Positions 17,207 to 25,459 of a DNA stretch of 64,000 bases are shown here, piece after piece. The stretch's first letter is position 1, and every line of letters starts with the position of its first letter. The stretch lies in assembly GCF_001874645.1 (NCBI RefSeq), contig NZ_CP017886.1, forward strand, positions 3,596,001-3,660,000. Reading direction: 5' to 3'. Position numbers and translations under genes: made by a program. The DNA comes from Pseudomonas frederiksbergensis. GTDB lineage: Bacteria > Pseudomonadota > Gammaproteobacteria > Pseudomonadales > Pseudomonadaceae. A model generated the notes under the pieces. It saw nothing but the letters and a program-made list of their open reading frames with translations. It was not told the DNA's origin and ran no database searches.

Positions 17207-17818
17207 TCAGAAATTCAGTGCCGCAGCCTTCGAGGTGACTTCAACCCCTTGCTGGCCGCTTGGGCTGATCAGTTGTACCTGAATTTTCTGCGTCGCAGGG
17301 AAGGTCTTGAATACTTGCGACAGGTCCAGGGTCTTCAGCGCGCCAGGGGCGGCGCAGGTGAATTGGTAGTGCGCGTGGATTTCGCTGTGATCGTGGTGAT
17401 GCTCTTCGGCGGCTGAGCCTTTACCGTCGGTCGCATGGTCGTCATCGTCGTCGTGATCATCGGTGTCTGGTTTGTCACCGAACAGCGGGCTGTTCAGTTC
17501 TTGCTGACTGACGACGCAGTTGGCCGCTTTTGGCAGGCTGAACAGCACCAGCGGTTTCTCCAACTGTGCACGAGCGGCGGCAACTTTAGCCTTGTCTGCA
17601 TCGCTGCTGGCAACGTGTTCAAAGCCCACCAGGTTCATCGCCGGGCTTTCGAGCTCCAGTTCCAGCGTCTGACCGTCCAGCGCCGCGTTCAAACGTCCGA
17701 CGCCGTGTTCGTGGGCGCCCAGGCTGCCGTGTTCATGCTCGTGATCATGAACTTCAGCGGCCTGAGCGATAGCCAGCGGCAACAGGGCAAACGGCAAAGC
17801 GAGTAGCAGACGGCGCAT
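17207..17818 (-). CDS. DUF2796 His-rich periplasmic zinc protein (ZrgA-like)
   Basis: 203 residues. A signal peptide (MRRLLLALPFALLPLAIAQA) is followed by an immediately His-rich mature N-terminus (EVHDHEHEHGSLGAHEHGVG). A middle Asp/His run (residues about 119-147) contains DDHDDDDDHATD and EEHHHDHSEIHAH. These are strong metal-binding features. The family corresponds to ZrgA of Vibrio and PA4063 of P. aeruginosa, both zinc-repressed and used under zinc starvation. It is the first gene of the operon and a Zur-box candidate lies 37 bp before it. Confidence 0.9.
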   Translation of the reverse strand: MRRLLLALPFALLPLAIAQAAEVHDHEHEHGSLGAHEHGVGRLNAALDGQTLELELESPAMNLVGFEHVASSDADKAKVAAARAQLEKPLVLFSLPKAANCVVSQQELNSPLFGDKPDTDDHDDDDDHATDGKGSAAEEHHHDHSEIHAHYQFTCAAPGALKTLDLSQVFKTFPATQKIQVQLISPSGQQGVEVTSKAAALNF

Positions 17819-17854
17819 GGAATGTCTCCGGGAAGGAAGATGAAAACTTTGTTA

Positions 17855-17869
17855 TGTAATCTTATAACA
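17855..17869. promoter_or_regulatory. candidate Zur operator
   Basis: TGTAATCTTATAACA differs at one arm position from the gamma-proteobacterial Zur core TGTTAT-N3-ATAACA. A second overlapping TGTTAT lies 5 bp to the left. It sits in the divergent promoter region 37 bp before the DUF2796 start and 83 bp before the plus-strand small gene, so zinc control of either is possible. Confidence 0.65.
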
Positions 17870-17951
17870 AGAGTGGCGAGAGTTTGACTGTCCGCTTGGC
17901 GTTGCGCAAGACGCGTGGGAGCATGTTCGTCATAAACCTGAGGAAACCCCA

Positions 17952-18305
17952 ATGTTGCGCATTCGTGGAAGCATCGGCGATTGGCCGGTGGATTTGACCC
18001 TGGAATTGGACGATGGGGATTGGGCGCGGCTTGGCGCGCAGTTGCAGGTAAGCACGCCAGAAAAAACTGCGCCGGTGGCTGATCCGGTGGTCAAACCGGT
18101 CAATCAGGATGAGGTGCTGTGGCAGCTCGCCAAGGATCTGCTGCGCCAGTCCGGGCAACTGACGGGACCGGATCTGCTGGAGCGGCTGGAGGGTTTGACC
18201 GGCAACACCGTCGCCGGCAAACGCTTGCTGGTGCGCTTGCGCCATAGCGCCGAGGTCAAGGTAGTGAGCGGCGGGGATACGCCGCTCTACCGCTGGATCG
18301 AATAG
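17952..18305 (+). CDS. conserved hypothetical protein (PA4062-like position)
   Basis: 117 residues, no signal peptide. The N-terminal 35 residues form a strand-rich block (MLRIRGSIGDWPVDLTLEL). A Pro/Val linker follows, then a helical C-terminal half (LWQLAKDLLRQSG, LLERLEGLTGN, RLLVRLRHS). I recognise it only by context: in P. aeruginosa a hypothetical gene sits in the same place between the zinc operon and the thioredoxin gene. It shares the promoter region holding the Zur-like box. Function unknown. Confidence 0.75.
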   Translation: MLRIRGSIGDWPVDLTLELDDGDWARLGAQLQVSTPEKTAPVADPVVKPVNQDEVLWQLAKDLLRQSGQLTGPDLLERLEGLTGNTVAGKRLLVRLRHSAEVKVVSGGDTPLYRWIE

Positions 18306-18318
18306 GCGCAAACATCAA

Positions 18319-18413
18319 AATCAAAAGATCGCAGGCTGCGCCAGCTCAACGGCTCGGCGTACTCCCAAGGAGCTGCCGAAGGTTCGGGCCGCGTTCGGAC
18401 GATCTTTTGATCT
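18319..18413. repeat. REP pair with variant tail
   Basis: A normal REP unit faces a variant unit that reads GCTGCCGAAGGTTCGGGCC and then GCGTTCGGACGATCTTTTGA. The same variant recurs at 36784-36820. It lies between convergent genes. Confidence 0.8.
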
Positions 18414-18414
18414 T

Positions 18415-19287
18415 TCAATACAACGCAGCAAACAACTTGCGGCGATAAACGGTCACCAGCGTGTGATCGTTGCCCAGCAGTTCGAACACTTGCAGCAAGG
18501 TCTTGTGCGGCAACCCTTCGCTGTAATTGCGATTGCGGATGAACAGCTTGAGCAGCGAGTCCAGCGCTGGCTCGTACTGTTGGCGGGCCAGTTGCTGGAT
18601 CGCCAGTTGGTAGACGGCTTCATCATCCTGCGGGTTTTGCGCCAGACGGGATTTCAGGTCAGCGACATCCGGCAAGTCAGCGGCCTGACCGAGAAACTTG
18701 ATCTGCGCCTTGGCACCCGCCAGTGCGGCTTTGTGTTCATCGCTTTTCACCGCATCGAGCACGACCTGGGCCTCGCCCAACTCGCCGCGTTCGGTCAGGC
18801 AGCGCGCGTAGAGAATCAACGCGCGGGCGTTGGTGTTGTCCTCACCCAGCAGCACTTTCAGCGTGGCCTCGGCATCAGCGAAACGGCCTTCGTCGAACAG
18901 CGCCTGAGCCTGTTCGAACGGGTCGGCAGCGGCCGGCGGTGGCATTTGTACGTGCGGTTCAAGCAGTGCGCGGACGGCGGATTCGGGCTGCGCGCCGGCA
19001 AAACCGTCCACCGGCTGACCGTCCTTGAACAGCACCACCGTCGGCAGGCTGCGAATGCCGAAACGCGAAACGATATCGGGCTCGACGTCGCAGTTGACCT
19101 TGGCCAGCAGCAACTCGCCCTGATAGCTCTCGGCGATGGTTTGCAGCATTGGCATCAGCGCCTTGCACGGCGCGCACCATTCAGCCCAGAAATCCACCAG
19201 CACCGGCTTGTGGAACGAGTTCTCGATCACCGACTGGTCGAAATCGGCAGTAGTGGCGTCGAAGATATACGGCGTGTCCTGACTCAT
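18415..19287 (-). CDS. cnoX: thioredoxin-fold co-chaperone CnoX/YbbN
   Basis: 290 residues. An N-terminal thioredoxin domain (1-110) with WCAPC (C38, C41) is followed by TPR-like helices to the C-terminus (LYARCLTERGELGEAQ, YQLAIQQLARQQYEPALDSL). This is the YbbN/CnoX architecture, a redox-sensitive holdase that delivers substrates to GroEL/DnaK. Unlike E. coli YbbN, which has SxxC, the full CxxC is kept, so disulfide activity is possible. The stop is adjacent to the REP pair. Confidence 0.9.
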   Translation of the reverse strand: MSQDTPYIFDATTADFDQSVIENSFHKPVLVDFWAEWCAPCKALMPMLQTIAESYQGELLLAKVNCDVEPDIVSRFGIRSLPTVVLFKDGQPVDGFAGAQPESAVRALLEPHVQMPPPAAADPFEQAQALFDEGRFADAEATLKVLLGEDNTNARALILYARCLTERGELGEAQVVLDAVKSDEHKAALAGAKAQIKFLGQAADLPDVADLKSRLAQNPQDDEAVYQLAIQQLARQQYEPALDSLLKLFIRNRNYSEGLPHKTLLQVFELLGNDHTLVTVYRRKLFAALY

Positions 19288-19334
19288 TGGGCATCTCTTG
19301 GAAGCGTGAATGGGGCAACTATAAGGCTTGGCGC

Positions 19335-19362
19335 AAAAGATCGCAGCCTTCGGCAGCTCCTT
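19335..19362. repeat. single REP unit
   Basis: One unit, GATCGCAGCCTTCGGCAGCTC, without a facing partner, between the cnoX and Lrp-family genes. Confidence 0.75.
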
Positions 19363-19387
19363 GCCAAGTGAGAGCGGCAGCGATCCG

Positions 19388-19867
19388 TCAGCTGCGCAGA
19401 TGGGTCAACGGCAACTCGGTGCTGTTGAGTACCTGGTTCAGCACAAAGCTTGAGCGAACGCTGGTCACACCTTCGATGCGGGTCAGATGGCCGAGCAGCA
19501 GTTTTTGGTAATGGTCCATGTCCGGCACCACCACCTTGAGTTGATAGTCGGCGTCCATCCCGGTCACCAGGCTGCATTCGAGCACTTGCGGCAAGGTGCG
19601 GATGGCGGCTTCGAAGTTTTCGAAGCGCTCGGGTGTGTGCCGGTCCATACCGATCAACACATAAGCGGTCAGGCTCAGGCCGAGCATCTTGCGGTCGAGC
19701 AGGGCCACCTGGCGGGTGATGTAGCCGTCGTCTTCAAGCTGTTTGACCCGCCGCGAACACGGCGATGGCGACAGGCCGATGCGCTCGGCGAGCTCCTGAT
19801 TGGAGATGCGCGCGTCGCGCTGCAATTCCGCCAAAATGCTCAAGTCGTATCGGTCGAGTTTGCTCAT
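19388..19867 (-). CDS. Lrp/AsnC family transcriptional regulator
   Basis: 159 residues. An N-terminal winged HTH (LDRYDLSILAELQRDARISNQ, ELAERIGLSPSPCSRRVKQLE) is followed by the RAM ligand domain (VLECSLVTGMDADYQLKVV). Such regulators respond to amino acids such as leucine. The upstream A/T-rich stretch (19870-19950) with repeated TTAT/TTGAG elements could hold autoregulatory sites. Which regulon it controls is not shown here. Confidence 0.9.
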   Translation of the reverse strand: MSKLDRYDLSILAELQRDARISNQELAERIGLSPSPCSRRVKQLEDDGYITRQVALLDRKMLGLSLTAYVLIGMDRHTPERFENFEAAIRTLPQVLECSLVTGMDADYQLKVVVPDMDHYQKLLLGHLTRIEGVTSVRSSFVLNQVLNSTELPLTHLRS

Positions 19868-20083
19868 GAATCAGGCCTTTATCATAACTATTGCGGTGGA
19901 TTATCTATCCAGGGTGAAAAATTGCGCAAGTCATGTTTATTTGAGCAATCTTCGCAATCCTCTGTCGCCGCCCCAAGCCTATTCTTATCACCAGAATCAC
20001 TGCCCGGACAAACAGTCCACAGCGGCCCGCCGAATCAGGCCCGCCGCGGCCACCACTCCCACAGGAGCTGAGTTGGCCCCCGG

Positions 20084-20182
20084 GCTACACACCGTCCAGA
20101 AGACGGAGTGAGGTGAGCCGACGTCAAAAGCGTCGAGCACGGACGAAGTTCTCAAAGGGAGGCCGACGGGTCTCCTTTTTTT
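20084..20182 (+). ncRNA. candidate small RNA or leader with two hairpins and a terminator
   Basis: Three consecutive stem-loops are visible: CCGTC-cagaa-GACGG (20092-20106), CGACG-tcaaaag-CGTCG (20119-20135) and a terminator GGAGGCC-gacg-GGTCTCC followed by seven T (20158-20182). No coding potential is seen. It lies in the 437-bp gap between the Lrp-family gene and the next plus-strand gene. It may be a free sRNA or an attenuator for the gene at 20304. I do not recognise an Rfam family. The 5' end is a guess. Confidence 0.5.
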
Positions 20183-20303
20183 ATTGCCTGCGAAACGCTT
20201 TTTTTGGCCTGCAAAATAAGTTTCGTGACTGATAACCTGTTGCTGAACCGGCCTGTGCTTTTCCAGTCTTATGTACAGGTCATGACCCGCAGTGAGGAAT
20301 AGC

Positions 20304-21398
20304 ATGAAGTCGCGCATCTGGCGTATGGCAGGTGTTGGAGTGTTGTGTGTGAGTGTCAGCGCGCCATTGCTGGCAGAAGGTCAGGGAGGAGAGGAGCTCC
20401 TTCATAGAGAGCAACAGCAACAGCAACACAAAAATGATGGTGGTCAGCACGAGCGTGGCGGCGAAGGTCATCAGGGGAACAATCAACCGCGCCCCGAAAA
20501 CAATCCGCCTCGCGTGGAAAGCAACCAGCAGCACCCGCAAAACAATCAACCTCGCGTCGAGTACAACCCGCCACGTCCCCAAAACAATCAGCCACGTCCG
20601 CAGAATGAAGTCATTCACGGCGACAACAGTCGGCAGTTTGAACACAACGGGCAGAATCAGGGCCGACCTGCGCCGGCGAACAACCTGCCGATCCAGGGGC
20701 GCCCGGACACTGTTCGCCAAACCCAGGAGCCACAGCGTGGCTACTATCAGGACGTTCCACGACGCAACGATAACAACCCGCATTGGCAGGGCGGTGGTCA
20801 TGATGACCATCGGGATGACCGTCGCTGGCCAGGACGTCCGGAAGGACATGGCAATGGCTGGGGCGATGGTCCGCGATATCGGCCGGGTTATATGATCGAC
20901 CGCTTCCCTGAACGCCACGACCGTGTGCCCTACCGTGGGCAGGATTATTTCTACTCCGATGGCTATTGGTATCGCCCACAGGGGCCGCGTTATGTGGTGG
21001 TTCAACCGCCTCGCGGGATCCGTGTGAGGTATCTGCCTGAGTACGCTCAGGAGGTCTGGATCGGTGGCGCGCTGATGTTTCTGGCGGCAGGTGCGTACTA
21101 CACCTATGAGGAGAACACTCAGGATTACGTCGTGATTGAGCCTCCGGTAGGCAACCCGCAGCCGCAGCCGCAACCACAACCGACCAGCAGTGGTTATGAC
21201 GTGACGGCGTACCCGGCCAACGGTCAGTCGCCCGAGCAGGTCGCTCAGGATGGTTACGATTGCTATCGCTGGGCGGTCCAGCAGAGCGGCTTTGATCCAC
21301 GAACCGTGACCTATCAGCCGGCACCCCAAGTGGTACAGACTTACCGCCAGGCCGAGGGCAACTGCCTGAGCTCACGCGGTTATCAGGTCAGTTACTGA
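20304..21398 (+). CDS. secreted Asn/Gln/Pro-rich protein with C-terminal DUF6515-like domain
   Basis: 364 residues. A signal peptide (MKSRIWRMAGVGVLCVSVSAPLLA) precedes about 170 residues of low-complexity repeats of the NNQPR / NNPPR / QNNQPRPQN type. A C-terminal region then holds DYFYSDGYWYRP, YVVVQPPRGIRVRYLP, a hydrophobic segment (IGGALMFLAAGAYYTY) and DVTAYPANGQSPEQVAQDGYDCYRWA. The YRPQG/PPRGI region resembles DUF6515-type envelope proteins, and the last 70 residues resemble glycine-zipper-associated C-terminal domains. The start at MKSR has GAGGA upstream; a start four codons earlier is possible. Envelope location is likely, function unknown. Confidence 0.75.
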   Translation: MKSRIWRMAGVGVLCVSVSAPLLAEGQGGEELLHREQQQQQHKNDGGQHERGGEGHQGNNQPRPENNPPRVESNQQHPQNNQPRVEYNPPRPQNNQPRPQNEVIHGDNSRQFEHNGQNQGRPAPANNLPIQGRPDTVRQTQEPQRGYYQDVPRRNDNNPHWQGGGHDDHRDDRRWPGRPEGHGNGWGDGPRYRPGYMIDRFPERHDRVPYRGQDYFYSDGYWYRPQGPRYVVVQPPRGIRVRYLPEYAQEVWIGGALMFLAAGAYYTYEENTQDYVVIEPPVGNPQPQPQPQPTSSGYDVTAYPANGQSPEQVAQDGYDCYRWAVQQSGFDPRTVTYQPAPQVVQTYRQAEGNCLSSRGYQVSY

Positions 21399-22288
21399 TC
21401 CCGGGCAGCCTTCACCACTTCCTGCGGGTCGGCGTGCACCAGCACTTCGGCCCGCGGGTAAGCAGTGTGAATGGCATCCGCCGCTTGATCGCTGATGCCG
21501 TGCGCGACTGACAGCGTCAGCTCTCCCGGCAACTCCAGATGCAACTGCACGAACCAGTGGCTGCCGGAGATCCGCGTGCGCAAGTCGTGGGCGCCGAGTA
21601 CACCGGGCACGCCGCACGCGAGTTCAAGCATGTGCTGGCTGACGTCTGGCGGCAGTTCTTCATCCATCAACACCGCAAAGCTTTCCCGGGCGATTTGTAT
21701 CGCACTCCACAGAATGTAGGCGGCGATCCCCAAGCCGAACCAGGCATCGACTTGATGCCAGCCAAAACCGGCCAGTACCAACGCCACCAGAATGCTGCCG
21801 TTGAGCATCATGTCGGAACGGTAATGCAGCGAGTCGGCGCGCACCGCGTTGGAGCCGGTTTCACGGATTACCCGGTGTTGCAGCATCAGCAGCGCCAGGG
21901 TCAGGGCGAGGGAAAAAATAATCACGCCGATGCTGATCCACGGCGCGCCTACCGGTTCCGGGTGTTTCAGGCGCTCGAATGCCTGATACGCGATCAATAC
22001 CGCGCTGCCTCCGATGAACAGTGCCTGGGCCATGCCCGACAAGGATTCCGCCTTGCCGTGCCCGTAGCGGTGATCGTCATCGGCCGGGCGCAACGCGTAA
22101 TGCACCGCCAACAGATTGAGCAGCGATGTCACGCCGTCGAGTGCCGAGTCCGTCAGCCCGGCAAGCATGCTCACCGATCCGCTCAGCCACCAGGCAATGG
22201 CCTTGGCGACAATGAGTATGCTCGCCACCGCCACGGAGGCGCGGGTGGCGAGGCGTAACAGGCGAGCGTGTTCCGGGCTGCTGGTCAT
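21392..22288 (-). CDS. cation diffusion facilitator (FieF-like metal exporter)
   Basis: 298 residues, CDF family. Six transmembrane helices, with the metal-site motif LTDSALDGVTSLLN in helix 2, HRYGHGKAESL between helices, and HYRSDMMLN in helix 5. A cytoplasmic C-terminal domain has LRTRISGSHWFVQLHLELPGELT and a His/Asp end. FieF-type proteins export Zn(II)/Fe(II)/Cd(II) using the proton gradient. The stop overlaps the end of the upstream plus-strand gene by 7 bp (convergent). Confidence 0.9.
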   Translation of the reverse strand: MTSSPEHARLLRLATRASVAVASILIVAKAIAWWLSGSVSMLAGLTDSALDGVTSLLNLLAVHYALRPADDDHRYGHGKAESLSGMAQALFIGGSAVLIAYQAFERLKHPEPVGAPWISIGVIIFSLALTLALLMLQHRVIRETGSNAVRADSLHYRSDMMLNGSILVALVLAGFGWHQVDAWFGLGIAAYILWSAIQIARESFAVLMDEELPPDVSQHMLELACGVPGVLGAHDLRTRISGSHWFVQLHLELPGELTLSVAHGISDQAADAIHTAYPRAEVLVHADPQEVVKAARDQ

Positions 22289-22304
22289 AGGTGGAGCGTT
22301 TCCT

Positions 22305-22724
22305 TCAAGCGGCGGGTTGCAGGCCGAGCATGGCCAGTTGCTGAACGCTGCCCTTGTGCTGGATCAGGCGCGGGTCATCCAGCGGGACGCTGCGGCCCAG
22401 TTCGCTTTCGAGAATGGCCTGCAGCTTGTGGTTATCGACCTTGCCGTCGGCATCGATGGCTTGCCGGAGTTTCTCGGGTGCCACTTGTGCGGTTTTACCC
22501 GGTTCGAAATAAATCGCGCCGGTGGTGAAGTCTACGGCGAGTGCGATCAGCCCGGGAATGATATAGAACAGCAGGCCCACGGCATCGAGCGCGGCAATCG
22601 CCGGGTCGATCTTGCCGTCGATCTGGCCACGGCGATCCGGGTAGAAAATCGAACCGCAAGCGGTCACTTGGGTCAGCAGGGTCGCAACCAATACACCGCC
22701 AATCAGGCGAAATGGAGTACGCAT
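22305..22724 (-). CDS. YceK/YidQ-like lipoprotein
   Basis: 139 residues. The lipobox TACG places the lipidated Cys at residue 23. The sequence then reads GSIFYPDRRGQIDGKIDPAIAALDAVGLLFYIIPGLIALAVDF, a pattern seen in small YceK-like lipoproteins. The C-terminal 60 residues are charged and helical. The start at MRTPFRL has GGAG upstream; the in-frame extension into the hrpB promoter is rejected. It sits 16 bp before the CDF gene, so cotranscription is likely. Confidence 0.75.
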   Translation of the reverse strand: MRTPFRLIGGVLVATLLTQVTACGSIFYPDRRGQIDGKIDPAIAALDAVGLLFYIIPGLIALAVDFTTGAIYFEPGKTAQVAPEKLRQAIDADGKVDNHKLQAILESELGRSVPLDDPRLIQHKGSVQQLAMLGLQPAA

Positions 22725-22833
22725 GGTAAATCTCCTGAGCAAACATGAAACGAAACGTCGTCGGTCTGAATTAGGACCGTGATTAACCTCAAGCAGTTCG
22801 CCGTTATACTCGCGGCTCTGCTTTGGAGCCAGC

Positions 22834-25368
22834 ATGATTTCTTTGCCAATTGATGAAGTTTTACCCGCGCTGCGTGAAGCCTTGGCGACACGCCACGAAG
22901 CCGTGCTCGAAGCACCACCCGGCGCCGGCAAAACCACCCGCGTGCCGTTGGCGATGTTGAATGAGCCATGGCTGGCCGGGCAAACCATTCTCATGCTTGA
23001 GCCGCGTCGGCTGGCAGCGCGGGCGGCGGCCGAACGGTTGGCCAGCGAGCTCGGCGAGAAAGTCGGTGAAACAGTCGGATACCGGATTCGTCTGGACAGT
23101 AAGGTTGGACCGAACACGCGCATCGAAGTGGTCACCGAAGGCATCCTCACTCGTCGCTTGCAGGAGGACCCGGCGCTGGATGGCGTAGGTCTGCTGATTT
23201 TTGACGAATACCACGAGCGTAGCCTCGATGCTGACCTCGCGCTGGCCCTGAGCCTGAATGGGCGTGAGTTGTTTCGTGATGAGCAGCCGCTGAAGATTCT
23301 GTTGATGTCGGCGACGCTTGAAGGCGAGCGCTTGGCCGGTCTGCTGAATGACGCGCCGATCCTGCGCAGCGAAGGTCGCATGTACCCGGTGACGATGCGT
23401 TGGGGGCGACCGTTTCAGCCGGGTGAATTCATCGAGCCGCGACTGCTGCAGACCATTCTCGACGCCTTGAATGATGAAGCGGGCAGCCTGTTGGTGTTCC
23501 TTCCCGGGCAGGCCGAAATCCGTCGTGTGCATCAGCAGTTGGCCGACGCCCTGGGCGAGCGCTCTGAGGTGCTGCTCTGCCCGTTGCATGGCGAGCTCGA
23601 TCTGGCGGCGCAACGCGCGGCTATTGACCCGGCGCCACCCGGCCAACGCAAAGTGGTGCTGGCCACTAACATCGCCGAGACCAGTTTGACCATCAATGGC
23701 GTGCGGGTGGTCATCGATGCCGGGCTGGCGCGAGTGCCGCGTTTTGACCCCGGCAGCGGCATGACCCGTCTCGACACCCAGCGCATCTCCCGCGCCAGCG
23801 CCACCCAGCGTGCCGGCCGCGCAGGACGGTTGGAACCGGGTGTGTGTTATCGGCTGTGGTCGCAGGATCAGCACGAACAACTGGCGGCCTATGCCAGCCC
23901 GGAAATTCTCTCGGCAGACCTTGCCGGGCTGGCCTTGCAGCTCGGGCGTTGGGGTGTTCTGCCTGGGCAGTTGGTCTGGCTCGATGTACCCCCGGCGGCG
24001 GCTTATGCACAGGCGCAGGACTTGCTCGAACGCCTTGGTGCTGTGCAGGGTTCGTCCGCTGAAGACTGGAAACTCACTCGTCACGGCCAGGCCATGGCCG
24101 AGCTGCCGGCCCATCCGCGTATCGCGCATTTGTTACTGCGTGGCCAGGCGTTGGGGCTGGCGAATATGGCCTGCGATGTCGCCGCGTTGCTCGGTGAACG
24201 GGATATTTTGCGCGGCGCCGGTGCGGACTTGCACAGTCGTCTGGTGCTGTTGTCCGGCGAAGAACGGGCGGCGCGGGGTGCTCAAGGTGGCGTGCAGCGG
24301 GCGCGGCAATTGGCCCGGCAATACCGCGGTTATCTGCGTGGCAAAGCCGAAGAACCGGTCAACGATCCGGAGCATCCGCGCTGGCTCGGCGCGTTGCTGG
24401 CGCTGGCCTATCCTGATCGGGTTGCCCAGCAGCGCCGCGCCGGTGGTGCGGAGTATCGTCTGGCCAACGGTCGTGCGGCGTTGTTCGCCGAGGCCGACAG
24501 CCTGATGAAACAACCCTGGCTGGTGATCGCCGATCTGGGCAGTCGTCAGGGGCAACGCGAAGAACGGATTTATCTGGCGGCGGATTTTGATCCGGCGCTG
24601 TTCGATTCGGTGTTGGCGGAGCAGGTGCGCTGCGTCGACCAGCTCGATTGGGACGAACGCGAAGGCGTGCTGCGGGCCGAGCGACAGCGCAAGGTAGGCG
24701 AACTGGTGCTCAGCCGCGAGCCGCTGACCGGCCTCGATGAAACCGCGCGCAGCCAGGCGTTGGTCAATCTGGTGCGCCGCAAAGGGCTGGAGCTGTTGCC
24801 GTGGACGCCGGAGCTGCGTCAGTGGCAGGCGCGAGTGGCATTGCTGCGCCAGCTGGATCTGAGCAAGCAGGACGAGAGTGAGTGGCCGGACGTCAGCGAC
24901 GCGGCGTTGCTGGCCAGCCTGGAACATTGGTTGATGCCGTATTTGGGTCGGGTTTCGCGGCTCAGCCATTTCGCCAGTCTGGACGTGTCGAGCTTTGTGC
25001 ATAACCTGCTGCGGTGGCCATTGCCGCAACGCCTCGATGAGCAAGCCCCCCATCATCTGAGCGTGCCTTCCGGTTCGTCGATTCGTCTCGATTACAGCGA
25101 ACAGCCGCCGATTCTCGCGGTGCGTTTGCAGGAGTTGTTCGGCTTGGCCGAAACCCCGCGCATTGCCGGCGGCCGGCAGGTGGTCAAACTGCATTTGTTA
25201 TCACCGGCACGCCGACCGGTGCAGGTCACCCAGGATCTGGCGAACTTCTGGCGCAGTACGTATGCCGAGGTGAAGAAGGACCTCAAGGGACGCTACCCGA
25301 AACATTACTGGCCGGATGACCCATTGGTGGCCGAGGCCACAGCGCGGGCCAAACCGCGTAAAAGCTGA
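22834..25368 (+). CDS. hrpB: ATP-dependent RNA helicase HrpB
   Basis: 844 residues, a DEAH-box helicase. Walker A APPGAGKTT (27-35), DEYHERSLDADL as motif II, SATLEGE as motif III, ATNIAETSLTI as motif V and QRAGRAGR as motif VI. The helicase-associated and HrpB C-terminal domains follow, ending in RYPKHYWPDDP. HrpB is a conserved proteobacterial helicase of unsettled cellular role. Length is typical. Confidence 0.95.
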   Translation: MISLPIDEVLPALREALATRHEAVLEAPPGAGKTTRVPLAMLNEPWLAGQTILMLEPRRLAARAAAERLASELGEKVGETVGYRIRLDSKVGPNTRIEVVTEGILTRRLQEDPALDGVGLLIFDEYHERSLDADLALALSLNGRELFRDEQPLKILLMSATLEGERLAGLLNDAPILRSEGRMYPVTMRWGRPFQPGEFIEPRLLQTILDALNDEAGSLLVFLPGQAEIRRVHQQLADALGERSEVLLCPLHGELDLAAQRAAIDPAPPGQRKVVLATNIAETSLTINGVRVVIDAGLARVPRFDPGSGMTRLDTQRISRASATQRAGRAGRLEPGVCYRLWSQDQHEQLAAYASPEILSADLAGLALQLGRWGVLPGQLVWLDVPPAAAYAQAQDLLERLGAVQGSSAEDWKLTRHGQAMAELPAHPRIAHLLLRGQALGLANMACDVAALLGERDILRGAGADLHSRLVLLSGEERAARGAQGGVQRARQLARQYRGYLRGKAEEPVNDPEHPRWLGALLALAYPDRVAQQRRAGGAEYRLANGRAALFAEADSLMKQPWLVIADLGSRQGQREERIYLAADFDPALFDSVLAEQVRCVDQLDWDEREGVLRAERQRKVGELVLSREPLTGLDETARSQALVNLVRRKGLELLPWTPELRQWQARVALLRQLDLSKQDESEWPDVSDAALLASLEHWLMPYLGRVSRLSHFASLDVSSFVHNLLRWPLPQRLDEQAPHHLSVPSGSSIRLDYSEQPPILAVRLQELFGLAETPRIAGGRQVVKLHLLSPARRPVQVTQDLANFWRSTYAEVKKDLKGRYPKHYWPDDPLVAEATARAKPRKS

Positions 25369-25369
25369 A

Positions 25370-25445
25370 GATCAAAAGATCGCAGGCTGCGGCAGCTCCT
25401 TGGGATCACGAACATTCGGAGCTGCCGAAGGCTGCGATCTTTTTC
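25370..25445. repeat. REP pair between convergent genes
   Basis: Two facing REP units between the hrpB stop and the stop of the exonuclease/phosphatase-family gene. They probably act as a shared transcription end. Confidence 0.85.
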
Positions 25446-25459
25446 CAAACACCGCAGAT

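Noticed and set aside
20280..21329. 349-residue minus-strand hydrophobic frame opposite the Asn/Pro-rich gene
   Set aside because: Its Ile/Val/Arg-rich sequence is the complement of the NNQPR repeats; the plus strand has a ribosome site and signal peptide.
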